Below, piece after piece: positions 53,251-62,328 of a stretch of 64,000 nt of DNA. Both the position numbers and the translations under genes were made by a program. The notes below the pieces were generated by a model. It worked only from the letters and a program-made list of their open reading frames with translations. It made no database searches and had not been told where the DNA came from. Numbering within the stretch: the stretch's first letter is position 1; each line of letters starts with the position of its first letter. The stretch is from Streptomyces pseudovenezuelae (GTDB lineage Bacteria; Actinomycetota; Actinomycetes; Streptomycetales; Streptomycetaceae), in assembly GCF_029892565.1 (NCBI RefSeq), contig NZ_JARXVH010000001.1, positions 248,001 to 312,000 on the forward strand, given 5' to 3'.

Positions 53251-53865
53251 TCAGGTGAGGCCGAGTGCCGGGAGCACGGCGGCCTCCACGAAGCGGACGA
53301 GATAGTCGGGGTCGGCGTCCTCGCCCTCCAGGACGGGCCGGGCGCGCATCACACCGAACATCTGGGCCGGAACGTACGGCAGCGCCGGATGGTCGGCGGC
53401 GATCTCGCCCCGCTCCACACCGCGCCGCAGGATGCCCTGCAGCGCGCAGATCTCGGGGTCGACGAGCGCCTCGCGCAGCGCCTGCTGAAGGTCCGGGTCC
53501 TGGGTGATGGCATGGCCGAGCGCCGAGAGGAGCCTGGTGTCCTTGCGTCCCCACTGCGCGGCGGCCCGCGCGACCTGGCGCAGATCCTCGGCGAGCGAGC
53601 CGGTGTCGATGCCGCCGAAGCGCACCTTGCGGCCCGAGCGCAGCGCCGCCGCCACGAACTGGGGCTTGGTCCGCCACTGGCGGTAGAGCGTCGACTTGCT
53701 GCAGCGCGTGCTCGCGGCGACACCCTCCATGGTCACGGAGTCGTACCCGCATTCGCGGACCTGCTCGAGCACGGCGTCGAAGAACTCCTGCTCACGCTCC
53801 CGCGTGATCTTGGAGCGGCGCGAGGCGGCGACCGTCTCCGGTTCTTCGGCGGCCTGCGACGTCAT
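53251..53865 (-). CDS. TetR family transcriptional regulator
   Basis: A 204-residue repressor with an N-terminal HTH (about residues 25-70: FFDAVLEQVRECGYDSVTMEGVAASTRCSKSTLYRQW) and a C-terminal ligand domain of the TetR_C_33-like type. It is divergent from the PAP2/DMT transporter pair across a 223-bp spacer with nested inverted repeats, so it probably controls that pair and itself. Ligand unknown. Confidence 0.92.
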   Translation of the reverse strand: MTSQAAEEPETVAASRRSKITREREQEFFDAVLEQVRECGYDSVTMEGVAASTRCSKSTLYRQWRTKPQFVAAALRSGRKVRFGGIDTGSLAEDLRQVARAAAQWGRKDTRLLSALGHAITQDPDLQQALREALVDPEICALQGILRRGVERGEIAADHPALPYVPAQMFGVMRARPVLEGEDADPDYLVRFVEAAVLPALGLT

Positions 53866-53954
53866 CGGCTCTTCTCCTCGCTCTGGTCCCGCGGTCCCCC
53901 GTCCGAGGGCCGGTTATTCCAGTGTGTCGCACTTTCTTGGTGTGAAGAACATCT

Positions 53955-54024
53955 ATCGATACGCCAGTGTACCGGTACACATTCGTATCGGTACACTGGC
54001 GTATCGGTACGGCGACGTATCGAT
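53955..54024. promoter_or_regulatory. Nested inverted-repeat operator between tetR and the PAP2 gene
   Basis: GATACGCCAGTGTACCG (53958-53974) is perfectly inverted at 53989-54005 around 14 bp. GTGTACCGGTACAC (53967-53980) is a 14-bp perfect palindrome inside it. Outer ATCGATACG (53955-53963) is inverted at 54016-54024. Several overlapping TetR half-sites are implied. Confidence 0.75.
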
Positions 54025-54088
54025 GAGTTCCGGCCTCGGCCGGAGTCTCCTACCGCACCACCACACGCACCAGCGAAAGGGCCGGGGG

Positions 54089-54934
54089 ATGAATGCCCGC
54101 ACCGAGCCTGCAGAAGGGGAGTCCGACGCGATAGCGCGGCCTCCGGTCGTCCGTGAGCTCCTGCTCGTCGCAGGACTCTTCCTCGTCTACAAGTTCGGCC
54201 GGCAGCTGGCCACGGGCCACACCGGCGAGGCCCTCCACAACGCGACCCGCGTGTGGGACCTGGAACGGACGCTCCATCTACCCGGCGAGGGCTCGGTGCA
54301 GTCCCTGCTGCTGCACGGCGGCGACCTGGCCCAGATCGCGAACACCTACTACGCGACGGTCCATTTCCCGGCCACCGCGGGCTTCCTGGTCTGGCTCTAC
54401 CTGCGGCGCCCCGCCCACTACGTGTGGGCCCGCCGGGTCCTGGCCACTCTCACCTCGGCCGCCCTGGTGCTCCCCTTCGTCTTCCCGCTGGCCCCGCCGC
54501 GGATGCTGGCCGCCACCGGCCTCGTGGACACCGCGCACGTGTACGGGCCCTCGGTCTACGGGCCGCCCTCGTCCGACCACCTGTCGAACCAGTTCGCGGC
54601 GATGCCCTCGCTGCACTTCGGCTGGGCCCTGATGGTGGCCGTCGGTCTGATCGCCGCGACCCGTTCCCGCTGGCGCTGGCTGTGGCTGCTGCACCCCCTG
54701 GTGACGCTGATGGTGATCGTGGGGACGGCGAACCACTACTGGCTCGACGCGATCGTGGCGACCGCCATGGTCGGTGCCGCGCTCGCCCTGATCCACCGGC
54801 CGCGGCGGACGGCGACGACCGCCGGCCGCGGTACCGAGAAGCTCGTACCGGCCGGAGGACCGACCGGATCGCCTGCCGGATCACGGACCGGATCGCAGAC
54901 TGACGAGAACATCCTGGTCGGAGCGGGCCGATGA
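54089..54934 (+). CDS. PAP2-superfamily membrane phosphatase
   Basis: A 281-residue membrane protein with about six hydrophobic segments. PAP2 active-site motifs are AMPSLHFGWAL (catalytic-domain His) and GTANHYWLDAIVA (nucleophilic His), in the version seen in inositol-phosphorylceramide synthase-like proteins. It probably removes phosphate from a lipid or isoprenoid phosphate at the outer membrane face. ATG at 54089 is used; an earlier in-frame ATG at 54023 sits in the operator. Its stop overlaps the next gene (ATGA). Confidence 0.88.
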   Translation: MNARTEPAEGESDAIARPPVVRELLLVAGLFLVYKFGRQLATGHTGEALHNATRVWDLERTLHLPGEGSVQSLLLHGGDLAQIANTYYATVHFPATAGFLVWLYLRRPAHYVWARRVLATLTSAALVLPFVFPLAPPRMLAATGLVDTAHVYGPSVYGPPSSDHLSNQFAAMPSLHFGWALMVAVGLIAATRSRWRWLWLLHPLVTLMVIVGTANHYWLDAIVATAMVGAALALIHRPRRTATTAGRGTEKLVPAGGPTGSPAGSRTGSQTDENILVGAGR

Positions 54935-55908
54935 GCGCCACCGCCGTCGCCGTCGTGCTGTCCCTCTTCTCCGCCGTCGCCTACGCGGCCGCCGCGGTCG
55001 CCCAGGAGCGACTGGCCTCCCGGCACCCCGGTTCGGGCCTGGTGCGGCTGCTGGGCTCGACCGCCTGGTGGTGGTCGGTGCTGCTCAACGCGTCCGCCGC
55101 GCTGCTGCACGTGGTGGCCCTCAAGTACGGTCCGCTGACCGTGGTCCAGCCGCTCGGCGCGCTCACGCTCGTCGCGGCGGTGCCCATGGGGGCGCGGATC
55201 GCCGGCCGGAAGGTCAGTGCCGTGGAGTGGCGGGGTACGGCCCTCACGCTGCTCGGTCTGTCCGCGATCCTCGTGACGGCATCCGGGCAGGCGCCCGAGA
55301 CGGTACTGAGCGTGCCGGAGGCGGTGGGGGTCGCGGGTGTCACGGCGACACTCATCGGGATGCTGGCGTGGCCGGGCGCCCGGCCGGGGCTGCGGCACGC
55401 GAGCGCGTCCGGCTTCGCCTCCGGTGTCGCCTCGGCGCTCACCCAGACGGTGACGGTGGCCGCGACGGACCGCTCGGGCCCGTTGCTCAGCTGGCAGGTG
55501 ATCGGGGTGGCGCTGCTGGTCGCGGCCTTCGCGACGGGCGGGCTGCTGCTGTCGCAGACCGCCTACCGGGGCGGCCTCGGCGCGCCCCTGGCCGTGGTGA
55601 CGCTGGCCAATCCGGTGGCCGCCGCGGCGATCGGACTCGCCCTGCTCGGCGAGCGGTTGCAGGGCGGGGCGGCCGGCGTGCTGCTGGCCCTCGCGGGTGC
55701 GGGAGTGGCCTCCTGGGGTGTGGTGCTGCTCACCCGGGCGACGCCCGACGCGGTCGCCGGGGACAGGTATGCGGACGGGTATCCGGTGCCGGCCGTCGAC
55801 GACGAGCACCCGGTGGCGGCCGTACTGGCCCTGAAGCCCGAAACGGCGTCCCAGGAACCGGCGTTGGTGCCCCGCCAGCCGGAACCGGGACACCTCACCT
55901 CACTCTGA
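54931..55908 (+). CDS. DMT-family (EamA-like) membrane transporter
   Basis: A 325-residue protein with nine or ten hydrophobic segments and a soluble C-terminal tail of about 50 residues. The pattern AVAYAAAAVAQERLASRHPG and ALKYGPLTVVQPLGALTLVAAVPMGA fits drug/metabolite transporters of the EamA/NIPA-like group. It is translationally coupled to the PAP2 phosphatase by a 4-nt overlap, suggesting a shared lipid-linked substrate or envelope role. Substrate unknown. Confidence 0.85.
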   Translation: MSATAVAVVLSLFSAVAYAAAAVAQERLASRHPGSGLVRLLGSTAWWWSVLLNASAALLHVVALKYGPLTVVQPLGALTLVAAVPMGARIAGRKVSAVEWRGTALTLLGLSAILVTASGQAPETVLSVPEAVGVAGVTATLIGMLAWPGARPGLRHASASGFASGVASALTQTVTVAATDRSGPLLSWQVIGVALLVAAFATGGLLLSQTAYRGGLGAPLAVVTLANPVAAAAIGLALLGERLQGGAAGVLLALAGAGVASWGVVLLTRATPDAVAGDRYADGYPVPAVDDEHPVAAVLALKPETASQEPALVPRQPEPGHLTSL

Positions 55909-55927
55909 TCGCCGTACGGCGGGAGCC

Positions 55928-56707
55928 TCAGCCGAGGCCGCGGTCGTCCTGCTTCAGGGCCGTGTCCACGGTGAGCGCCGCCGCGACGACGAGGCTCAGG
56001 AGCGGTTCGGGCAGCTGGTAGTGGATCTGCAGGACGTAGTTGTCCGCGGTCGTGAACGCCGTTCTCGCCAGACCCTCCCAGGTCTTGGTGATCCGGGCGA
56101 CCTCGTTGTCGCAGTGGTCGACGACGGCGAAGTTCCAGGCCCGCCAGTTCTCGGCCCTGATCGCGCCGATCTGCTGGTCGTCGTCCGCGTTGATCGCGAA
56201 GTTGATCTTCCCGACCACGTTCTGCTGGACGATCTCGCCGACGGGCGTCCCGTCCGGACGGGTCACCGCGACCTTCGACTTGAGGAGCTTCGCGGGCCGG
56301 GTCAGCAGCAGCTGCGGCTCACCTTCGGCGTCCCGGATCTCCAGCCGGTGGGTGAGGAACTGGTCGAGGCTGGAGCCGAAGCGGAGCGCCTTCTTCAGCG
56401 TGCTCTGTCCGACCTCGGTGACCGAACCGATCTGCTTGCCGTGCTGATCCATGACCTTGTACTCGTTGGTCAGCTCGATCAGCTTGGCCTTCTGGCTGAT
56501 CACCAGGACCGGCTCGGTGAAGAGGGGGCCGCCGGGGCCGCCCGGCGCGGCCCCGGCCTGCTGGGGCACCTCCTGGGCGGCCGTCGCCTGGGAGCCGTCC
56601 GGGTTGGTGTGCTGTGTCCACTGGGCGCCGTCCCAATAGCGCAGGGTCCGCGGCGCTCCGTGTGGATCCGGATACCAGCCTGCGGGGACGTTCGAATCAG
56701 TGGTCAC
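55928..56707 (-). CDS. DUF2510 / LURP-one-scramblase-like protein
   Basis: A 259-residue protein with an N-terminal DUF2510 motif (PAGWYPDPHGAPRTLRYWDGAQWTQHTNPDG) and a C-terminal beta-barrel domain like plant LURP-one and phospholipid scramblases (about 65-255: VLVISQKAKLIELTNEYKVMDQHGKQIGSV, TRPDGTPVGEIVQQN, WEGLARTAFTTADNYVLQI). The C-terminal helix LLSLVVAAALTVDTAL is characteristic. GTG start. It lies 25 bp downstream of the phospholipase C gene on the same strand. Scramblase activity is not established for bacterial members. Confidence 0.85.
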   Translation of the reverse strand: MTTDSNVPAGWYPDPHGAPRTLRYWDGAQWTQHTNPDGSQATAAQEVPQQAGAAPGGPGGPLFTEPVLVISQKAKLIELTNEYKVMDQHGKQIGSVTEVGQSTLKKALRFGSSLDQFLTHRLEIRDAEGEPQLLLTRPAKLLKSKVAVTRPDGTPVGEIVQQNVVGKINFAINADDDQQIGAIRAENWRAWNFAVVDHCDNEVARITKTWEGLARTAFTTADNYVLQIHYQLPEPLLSLVVAAALTVDTALKQDDRGLG

Positions 56708-56732
56708 CTTCGCACAGTACCCCGCGCCTTTC

Positions 56733-58787
56733 TCACCTCGTGATGATCGCCGGGTCGCTCACACCGGGACGGCCGTTCTCGACGTGTCCGGCGAAGCGCC
56801 GCAGGAACGCCGCGTCGCCCTCGGACGTGACCGTCAGGTCGTACCAGCGCTTGCTCGCCGCGAGGTCGACGGTGTGCTTCACGGTGGCACCGGGGCGCAC
56901 GCTGAACGTCCGCGGCCGGCAGCCGTATCCGCCGGCCAGCTTCAACTTGGCCGTGCGGGAACCCTTGTTGGTGAAGATCAGCTCGACGTCGTCGCCCGTG
57001 TGCCGGGCGGTGGCCTCGGGTCCGGCGGTCTTGTTCGGTCCCTTGAAGACGCGCAGGAAGCCGTTGGGGCCGTGCACGGTCAGGTCGTACGAGCCGTTCG
57101 AGTACGCCGAGTTCCAGGTGTCGGAGACGGTCTTGCCGGCCTCGGTGGTGTAGCTCCAGGGGCCGTCGGTGCGGTTGCCGGAGGTGACCAGGAAGGCGGC
57201 GCCCGCCTTCGCGCCGGAGGAGAAGCCGAGCGTGAACTTCCCGGCCGCCGCGTCCACCGAACCGTCCACGCGCGGGGCGTACTTGAGCGGGCGGGCCGGG
57301 CGCAGACCGCGCTCCTGCTTGGGCAGGGTGCCACTGGCCGGCGGGGTCGGCACGTAGTCGGGGTGGCGGACTTTGTCCGGCGGCCGGTAGCCGTCGGTGT
57401 CGGGCAGGGCGACCGGTTCGGTGTCCTTGTCCGAGAAGTCGAAGGCCGCGGTCAGGTCACCGCAGACGGCCCGCCGCCAGGGCGAGATGTTGGGCTCGTG
57501 GACGCCGAAGCGGCGCTCCATGAACCGGATGATCGAGGTGTGGTCGAGCGTCTCGGAGCAGACGAAGCCTCCCTTGCTCCAGGGCGAGACGACCAGCATC
57601 GGCACGCGCTGGCCGAGTCCGTAGGGGCCGGCCGGGTGGCCGCTGTCGCCCGTGAACAGGTCGAGGGCGGGGTCGATGGTCGACTTGCCTTGCGCGGCGG
57701 AGCCGGCCGGGAACGGCGGGACCAGGTGGTCGAAGAAGCCGTCGTTCTCGTCGTACGTGACGAACAGGGCCGTCCTGCCCCACACCTCGGGGTCGGCGGT
57801 GAGCGCGTCCAGGACCTGGGCGACGTACCAAGCCCCGTAGTTGGCGGGCCAGTTGGGGTGCTCGGTGAAGGCCTCGGGGGCGACGATCCAGGAGATCTTC
57901 GGCAGCTTGCCGCCCTTGACGTCGGCCTTCAGCCGGTCGAAGAAGCCCTCGCCCTTGGTGGCGTCGGTGCCGGTGCGGGCCTTGTCGTAGAGCGGGTCGC
58001 CGGGCTGGGCGTTTCGGTACTGGTTGAAGTACAGCAGCGAGTTGTCGCCGTAGTTGCCGCGGTAGGCGTCGCCGATCCAGCCCCAGCCGCCGGCCGCGTC
58101 GAGGCCGTCGCCGACGTCCTGGTAGATCTTCCAGGAGACGCCGGCCTGCTCCAGGCGCTCGGGGTAGGTGGTCCAGCTGTAGCCCGCCTCATCGTTGCCG
58201 AGGACCGGGCCGCCGCCCTTGCCGTCGTTGCCCGTGTAACCCGTCCACATGTAGTAGCGGTTGGGGTCCGTCGAGCCGATGAACGAGCAGTGGTAGGCGT
58301 CACAGATGGTGAAGGAGTCGGCGAGCGCGTAGTGGAACGGGATGTCGTCGCGGTTCAGGTACGCCATCGTCGTGGAGCCCTTGGACGGCACCCACTTGTC
58401 GTACTTGCCCGCGTTGAAGGCGGCGTGCCCGTCGTTCCAGCCGTGCGGGAGGTCCTGGATGAAGGCGAGGCCCAGGTCGTCGGCGTCGGGGTGGAAGGGC
58501 AGGATCTCCTTGCCGCCGCTGTCCTTCTGGTGCCACACGGACGTGCCGTCCGGCCAGGTCACCGGGCGCGGGTCACCGAAGCCTCGGACGCCTCTGAGCG
58601 AGCCGAAGTAGTGGTCGAACGAGCGGTTCTCCTGCATCAGGACGACGATGTGCTCGACGTCCTCGATCGACCCGGTGCGGTGGTTCGCGGGCAGCGCGGC
58701 GGCGCGCTCGATGCTGCTGGAGAGCGCGGTGAAGGCCGTGGTGGCGCCCGCGAGTTGGAGGAATCTGCGCCGGTTGACTTCGGGCAT
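56733..58787 (-). CDS. Phosphocholine-specific phospholipase C, Tat-exported
   Basis: A 684-residue enzyme of the acid-phosphatase-like PLC family. The Tat leader NRRRFLQLAGATTA is followed by the catalytic HIVVLMQENRSFDHYFGSLRGVRGF and the metal-site stretches DAYHCSFIGSTDPNRYYMWTG and FVTYDENDGFFDHL. Two C-terminal DUF756 beta domains (about 490-670) complete the usual layout. It would release diacylglycerol and phosphocholine from external phosphatidylcholine. GGAGAGG precedes the ATG. Probably co-transcribed with the scramblase-like gene. Confidence 0.94.
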   Translation of the reverse strand: MPEVNRRRFLQLAGATTAFTALSSSIERAAALPANHRTGSIEDVEHIVVLMQENRSFDHYFGSLRGVRGFGDPRPVTWPDGTSVWHQKDSGGKEILPFHPDADDLGLAFIQDLPHGWNDGHAAFNAGKYDKWVPSKGSTTMAYLNRDDIPFHYALADSFTICDAYHCSFIGSTDPNRYYMWTGYTGNDGKGGGPVLGNDEAGYSWTTYPERLEQAGVSWKIYQDVGDGLDAAGGWGWIGDAYRGNYGDNSLLYFNQYRNAQPGDPLYDKARTGTDATKGEGFFDRLKADVKGGKLPKISWIVAPEAFTEHPNWPANYGAWYVAQVLDALTADPEVWGRTALFVTYDENDGFFDHLVPPFPAGSAAQGKSTIDPALDLFTGDSGHPAGPYGLGQRVPMLVVSPWSKGGFVCSETLDHTSIIRFMERRFGVHEPNISPWRRAVCGDLTAAFDFSDKDTEPVALPDTDGYRPPDKVRHPDYVPTPPASGTLPKQERGLRPARPLKYAPRVDGSVDAAAGKFTLGFSSGAKAGAAFLVTSGNRTDGPWSYTTEAGKTVSDTWNSAYSNGSYDLTVHGPNGFLRVFKGPNKTAGPEATARHTGDDVELIFTNKGSRTAKLKLAGGYGCRPRTFSVRPGATVKHTVDLAASKRWYDLTVTSEGDAAFLRRFAGHVENGRPGVSDPAIITR

Positions 58788-59151
58788 GGGGGAGTGCCTC
58801 TCCTCTTGACGGTGCGACTTGCCGGTGCGAACAGTCCGGAACGTGACGGAATCCGCGCGCTGCGAGTTTTACAAGGGCACCGAACGTCAGGGAAGGGTCG
58901 GGTGTCGCCGATGTGAAACTCGGCGGTACGTGAGGTGTGTTGGCAAAGAACGTCCCATGGTGGCAACAGTGGGATATTCGCCAATCACGCCCGGCCACCG
59001 TCGGCCAGGGCCGACCACGGCGACCCACGAAGCACCACGCGACGACGCGTTTACGGCACCTTCACAAGACGTGCACTTCTGGCCGACCTGCGTTCCTGGT
59101 GGGCTTCGTGGGGCAGACGGGGCGCGGGGCGTCTGCCTAGCCTCCCGAGCC
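58788..59151. other. 364-bp divergent spacer between phospholipase C and a secreted protein
   Basis: Nothing here codes convincingly. Partly matched inverted arms TTGGC...TCCCA...TGGGA...GCCAA lie between about 58940 and 58986, with unequal inner spacing (8 and 5 nt). No strong PHO box was found despite phospholipase C genes often being phosphate-controlled. Both promoters must lie here. Confidence 0.4.
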
Positions 59152-59679
59152 ATGAGATCCACACTGCTGAGACGCCTCGGCCTCACTGCCGTACTCGCCC
59201 TCGCCCTCGCCGGGTTCGGCCTGGCCCCCAGCGCGAGCGCGGCTCCGGCCGCCCAGGCCGACGTCACGTTCGCCACCGACAGCGCGACCACCACGCCCGG
59301 CGGCACGGTGAACGTGTCGATGACGCTCACCAACAACCACACCTACGACATCTGGTTCGTCTACCAGACGATCGACCCGACGTGGCTGACCACCCAGCGT
59401 CCCGACCTGAAGTACAGCTTCACCGGGTGCACGCTGGCCACGGCCGAGGGCTCCACCCCGTGCTCCGGGACCGGCCCCGCCAACCTCGGCACCAACTACG
59501 GCGCCACCATCCCGCCCGGTCAGAGCCGTACCGTCACCCTGACCCTGCAGGTCGCCGCCGACTCCGGCTGCAACGGCAACATCGGCTTCTACTCGTACTA
59601 CTACGTCGAGTTCAGCGACAGCACGAACATCAGCGGCGGCCCGGCCTACACGCCCGAGACCCGGGTGCTCTGCGCCTGA
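59152..59679 (+). CDS. Small secreted protein of unknown function
   Basis: A 175-residue protein with a clear signal peptide (residues 1-30, ending PSASA). The mature part looks like a single immunoglobulin-like beta-sandwich: VTFATDSATTTPGGTVNVSMTLTNNHTYDIWFVYQTI, later GATIPPGQSRTVTLTLQVAAD. It has four cysteines, two pairs likely to form disulfides. No catalytic motif. It may be a cell-surface or matrix component next to the polysaccharide genes. Followed by a good terminator. Confidence 0.75.
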   Translation: MRSTLLRRLGLTAVLALALAGFGLAPSASAAPAAQADVTFATDSATTTPGGTVNVSMTLTNNHTYDIWFVYQTIDPTWLTTQRPDLKYSFTGCTLATAEGSTPCSGTGPANLGTNYGATIPPGQSRTVTLTLQVAADSGCNGNIGFYSYYYVEFSDSTNISGGPAYTPETRVLCA

Positions 59680-59689
59680 CGGCCCCGCA

Positions 59690-59719
59690 CGGCGGCCGGC
59701 CCGCGCCGACCGGCCGCCG
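59690..59719 (+). terminator. Hairpin terminator after the small secreted protein
   Basis: Perfect 10-bp stem CGGCGGCCGG/CCGGCCGCCG with a 10-nt loop, starting 10 bp after the stop codon. Confidence 0.7.
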
Positions 59720-60112
59720 CCCGTATGGCGAGATCGGCGTGGTCCAAATCCGGACGAGATCGGAAAGACGCGGCGCGGCCCGGCAGACCGGTCGATCACT
59801 CGGCGGACCGGGGGCCGTTTCCTCGCCGGTGATCGATACCGGACCAGCGGGCAGGGGCCTCGATACACCTCTGCCGCCTGCCGGACTCCCGTTCTGCGGG
59901 CGCCCGTTCGGGCGACGCGATGACCGAATGGACGCCTCACTTTTCCGTCACGTTTCGCAGCATGACCACAAAAGCTACACAGGGGCACCACTATGTGACG
60001 CGACGAGTGCGTGGCGACTGGCGTCTGAGGGGGGCGTGGCGCCGCGCACTGGGGTGCGTCCGCTCCGGCGGGAGCAAGTGGTCACCCCTGCCCGGGGAGG
60101 GAACAACACCGC
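59720..60112. other. Leader and promoter region of the polysaccharide locus
   Basis: About 390 bp without a credible gene between the terminator and the deacetylase start. It must hold that gene's promoter. The last 20 bp contain GGGGAGGG about 10 nt before the ATG. I looked for c-di-GMP-I and ydaO-type riboswitch cores and saw no match. Confidence 0.4.
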
Positions 60113-62245
60113 ATGAAGCGGACCATACGCACGACCGCGCTCACTGTGGGCGCCCTCATAGCCTCGTTCGCCCTGCCGGTGGCCACGGCCCACGCCGACG
60201 CGGTCACGCCCCGCGTCGATCTGCGGGTCCTGATCGTGAGCGACGGAGGCCCGTCCACCGACGCCGTCGCGGCCGAACTGGACACCGAGGGAACGCCGTA
60301 CACCGAGATAGACCTCCAGGACTCCGCGAGACCCGTCATCGACGCGGACTTCCTCGCGGACACGGTGGACGGCGTTCCGCGCGCCAAGTTCCAGGCCGTG
60401 GTCCTGCCCAACGACAACCCGTTCGCGGCCGGTTCGGCCGAGATGACGGCGCTGGCGGCCTACGAGCAGACCTACGCGATCCCGCAGGTCGACGCCTACA
60501 CCTACGCGCGTCCGGAGGCCGGGCTCGACTATCCGGTCAACGGCGGCTATTCGGGCAGCCTGGACGGCGTCGCCGCGCAGGTCACCGACGCCGGCGCGGC
60601 CGGGCCGTTCGGATATCTGGACGGGTCCGTGCCCTTCGAGGACAACTCCCCCACCGTGGGCGAGAGTTACGCGTACCTGTCGACGCCGATCGCGGGCGCG
60701 GACTTCACCCCGTACGTCGACGCCCCGATCCCCGGAAAGTCGACCCGGGGTTCGCTGGTGGGCGAGTACCGGCACGACGGGCGGCGGGAGCTCGTCGTCA
60801 CCTTCGTCTACAACCAGTACCAGGAGCAGTTCCGCCTTCTGGCCCGCGGCATCGTGGAGTGGATGACCGGCGGGGTGCATCTGGGCGCCTCCCGCAACTA
60901 CTTCGCGGTCCACGTGGACGACGTGTTCGCGGCCGACGACCGCTGGGACTCCACCCTCAACTGCACACCGGGCGACATCGACTGCCCGCCCGGCCAGGGC
61001 GTGGAGAACCCGATCCGGATGACCGCGGCGGACGTCGACCACGCGGCCGACTGGCAGGCCGACCACGGCATCACCCTCGACATGGTGTACAACGCCGTCG
61101 GCACCGTGAACCAGCGTGAGGACAACGACGGCGTCGACGAGTTGGCCGACGAGTTCGTCACCGACCGCGACAGCTTCCGTTGGGTCAACCACACCTACTC
61201 GCACCCGTTCCTGGGCTGTGTGCAGGACGTCACCGTGGTGCCGTGGAAGTGCGCCACCAACGCCGACGGCAGCACCCAGTGGGTCAGCCGCAACGACATC
61301 TCCGACGAGATCGCCACCAACCGCGCCTGGGGCCAGTCGGTCGGACTCCCGCTGGACACCGAGGAGTTGGTGACCGGCGAGCACTCGGGCCTGCGGATCC
61401 TGCCGCAGCAGCCCGTGGACAACCCCAACCTGGCGCCGGCCCTGACCGACAACGGCGTGAAGTGGCTCGCCTCCGACAACTCCCGTGACCCGGTGCAGCG
61501 TCAGGTCGGTCCCGCGACGACGGTCTCGCGCTACCCGATGAACGTCTTCTACAACGCGGGACGGACCGCCGAGCAGGTCGACGAGTACAACTGGATCTAC
61601 ACCGGCCGGGCCCAGGGCGGCAGCGGCATCTGCGAGGACAACCCGGCGACCTCGACCTGTCTGACCGCTCCGCTGAGCACCTCCACCGGCTACGCCGACT
61701 ACATCGTGCCGCTGGAGACCAGGACCGCGCTCGGGCACGTCCTCTCCAACGACCCCAAGCCGCACTTCATCCACCAGTCGAACCTGACCGAGGACCGGAT
61801 CGCCTACCCGGTGCTCGACGGTGTCCTGGACGGCTACCACGCGCTGTTCGCGGACGACACCCCGGTGGTGAACCTGCGGATGAAGGACATCGGCACCGAA
61901 CTGCAGCGGCGCGCGGCCCGGGACGCGGCACTCGACGCCGGTCAGGTCACCGCGTACCGCATCGGAGACACGGTGACCGTCCAGGCGCCGAACGGTGTGC
62001 CCGTGAGCGCGACCCTGCCCAGCGGCACCACGCAGGGCGGCTCGGCGTTCGGCTCGGCGTACGCGGGCGAGGTCTCCGGCTGGACCACCTCGACGGGACA
62101 GCCGCTGACCCTCGCCCTGCCGTCGTCCACCCCCTCCCTCACCGCGACCGCCGACGCGGCGGACCCGGCGTCCACCTCCACCACTCCCCCGACCAAGGTG
62201 CCCGCCGGTGTGACCGAGCAGGTGCCCTACGTCCCAGAGAACTGA
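60113..62245 (+). CDS. Secreted polysaccharide deacetylase-like protein (CE18/Agd3-like)
   Basis: A 710-residue secreted protein: signal peptide about 1-29 (ALPVATAHA), an N-terminal domain (about 35-250), then a NodB-like region with HVDDVFAADD (H267, D269, D270) and NHTYSHPF (H360, H364) as metal and catalytic residues. A C-terminal beta domain (about 585-690) follows. Order and size recall the fungal CE18 deacetylase Agd3, which acts on galactosaminogalactan. Ordinary NodB proteins are about 200-300 residues. A PelF-like glycosyltransferase follows 83 bp on. Deacetylase activity is likely; substrate is inference. Confidence 0.75.
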   Translation: MKRTIRTTALTVGALIASFALPVATAHADAVTPRVDLRVLIVSDGGPSTDAVAAELDTEGTPYTEIDLQDSARPVIDADFLADTVDGVPRAKFQAVVLPNDNPFAAGSAEMTALAAYEQTYAIPQVDAYTYARPEAGLDYPVNGGYSGSLDGVAAQVTDAGAAGPFGYLDGSVPFEDNSPTVGESYAYLSTPIAGADFTPYVDAPIPGKSTRGSLVGEYRHDGRRELVVTFVYNQYQEQFRLLARGIVEWMTGGVHLGASRNYFAVHVDDVFAADDRWDSTLNCTPGDIDCPPGQGVENPIRMTAADVDHAADWQADHGITLDMVYNAVGTVNQREDNDGVDELADEFVTDRDSFRWVNHTYSHPFLGCVQDVTVVPWKCATNADGSTQWVSRNDISDEIATNRAWGQSVGLPLDTEELVTGEHSGLRILPQQPVDNPNLAPALTDNGVKWLASDNSRDPVQRQVGPATTVSRYPMNVFYNAGRTAEQVDEYNWIYTGRAQGGSGICEDNPATSTCLTAPLSTSTGYADYIVPLETRTALGHVLSNDPKPHFIHQSNLTEDRIAYPVLDGVLDGYHALFADDTPVVNLRMKDIGTELQRRAARDAALDAGQVTAYRIGDTVTVQAPNGVPVSATLPSGTTQGGSAFGSAYAGEVSGWTTSTGQPLTLALPSSTPSLTATADAADPASTSTTPPTKVPAGVTEQVPYVPEN

Positions 62246-62328
62246 GCGGCACGCCCGACGGTCCCGGCCGCACCCATCGCGGCCGGGACCGGAACGACCG
62301 CCACCGACCTCGGCCGTGGAGCCCCACC

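Noticed and set aside
59050..59085. PHO-box-like 11-nt repeats before the phospholipase C and secreted protein genes
   Set aside because: Units such as CTTCACAAGAC and GTGCACTTCTG match the consensus too poorly.
59720..60112. A c-di-GMP or c-di-AMP riboswitch upstream of the polysaccharide locus
   Set aside because: None of the conserved core strings of these riboswitch classes was found.
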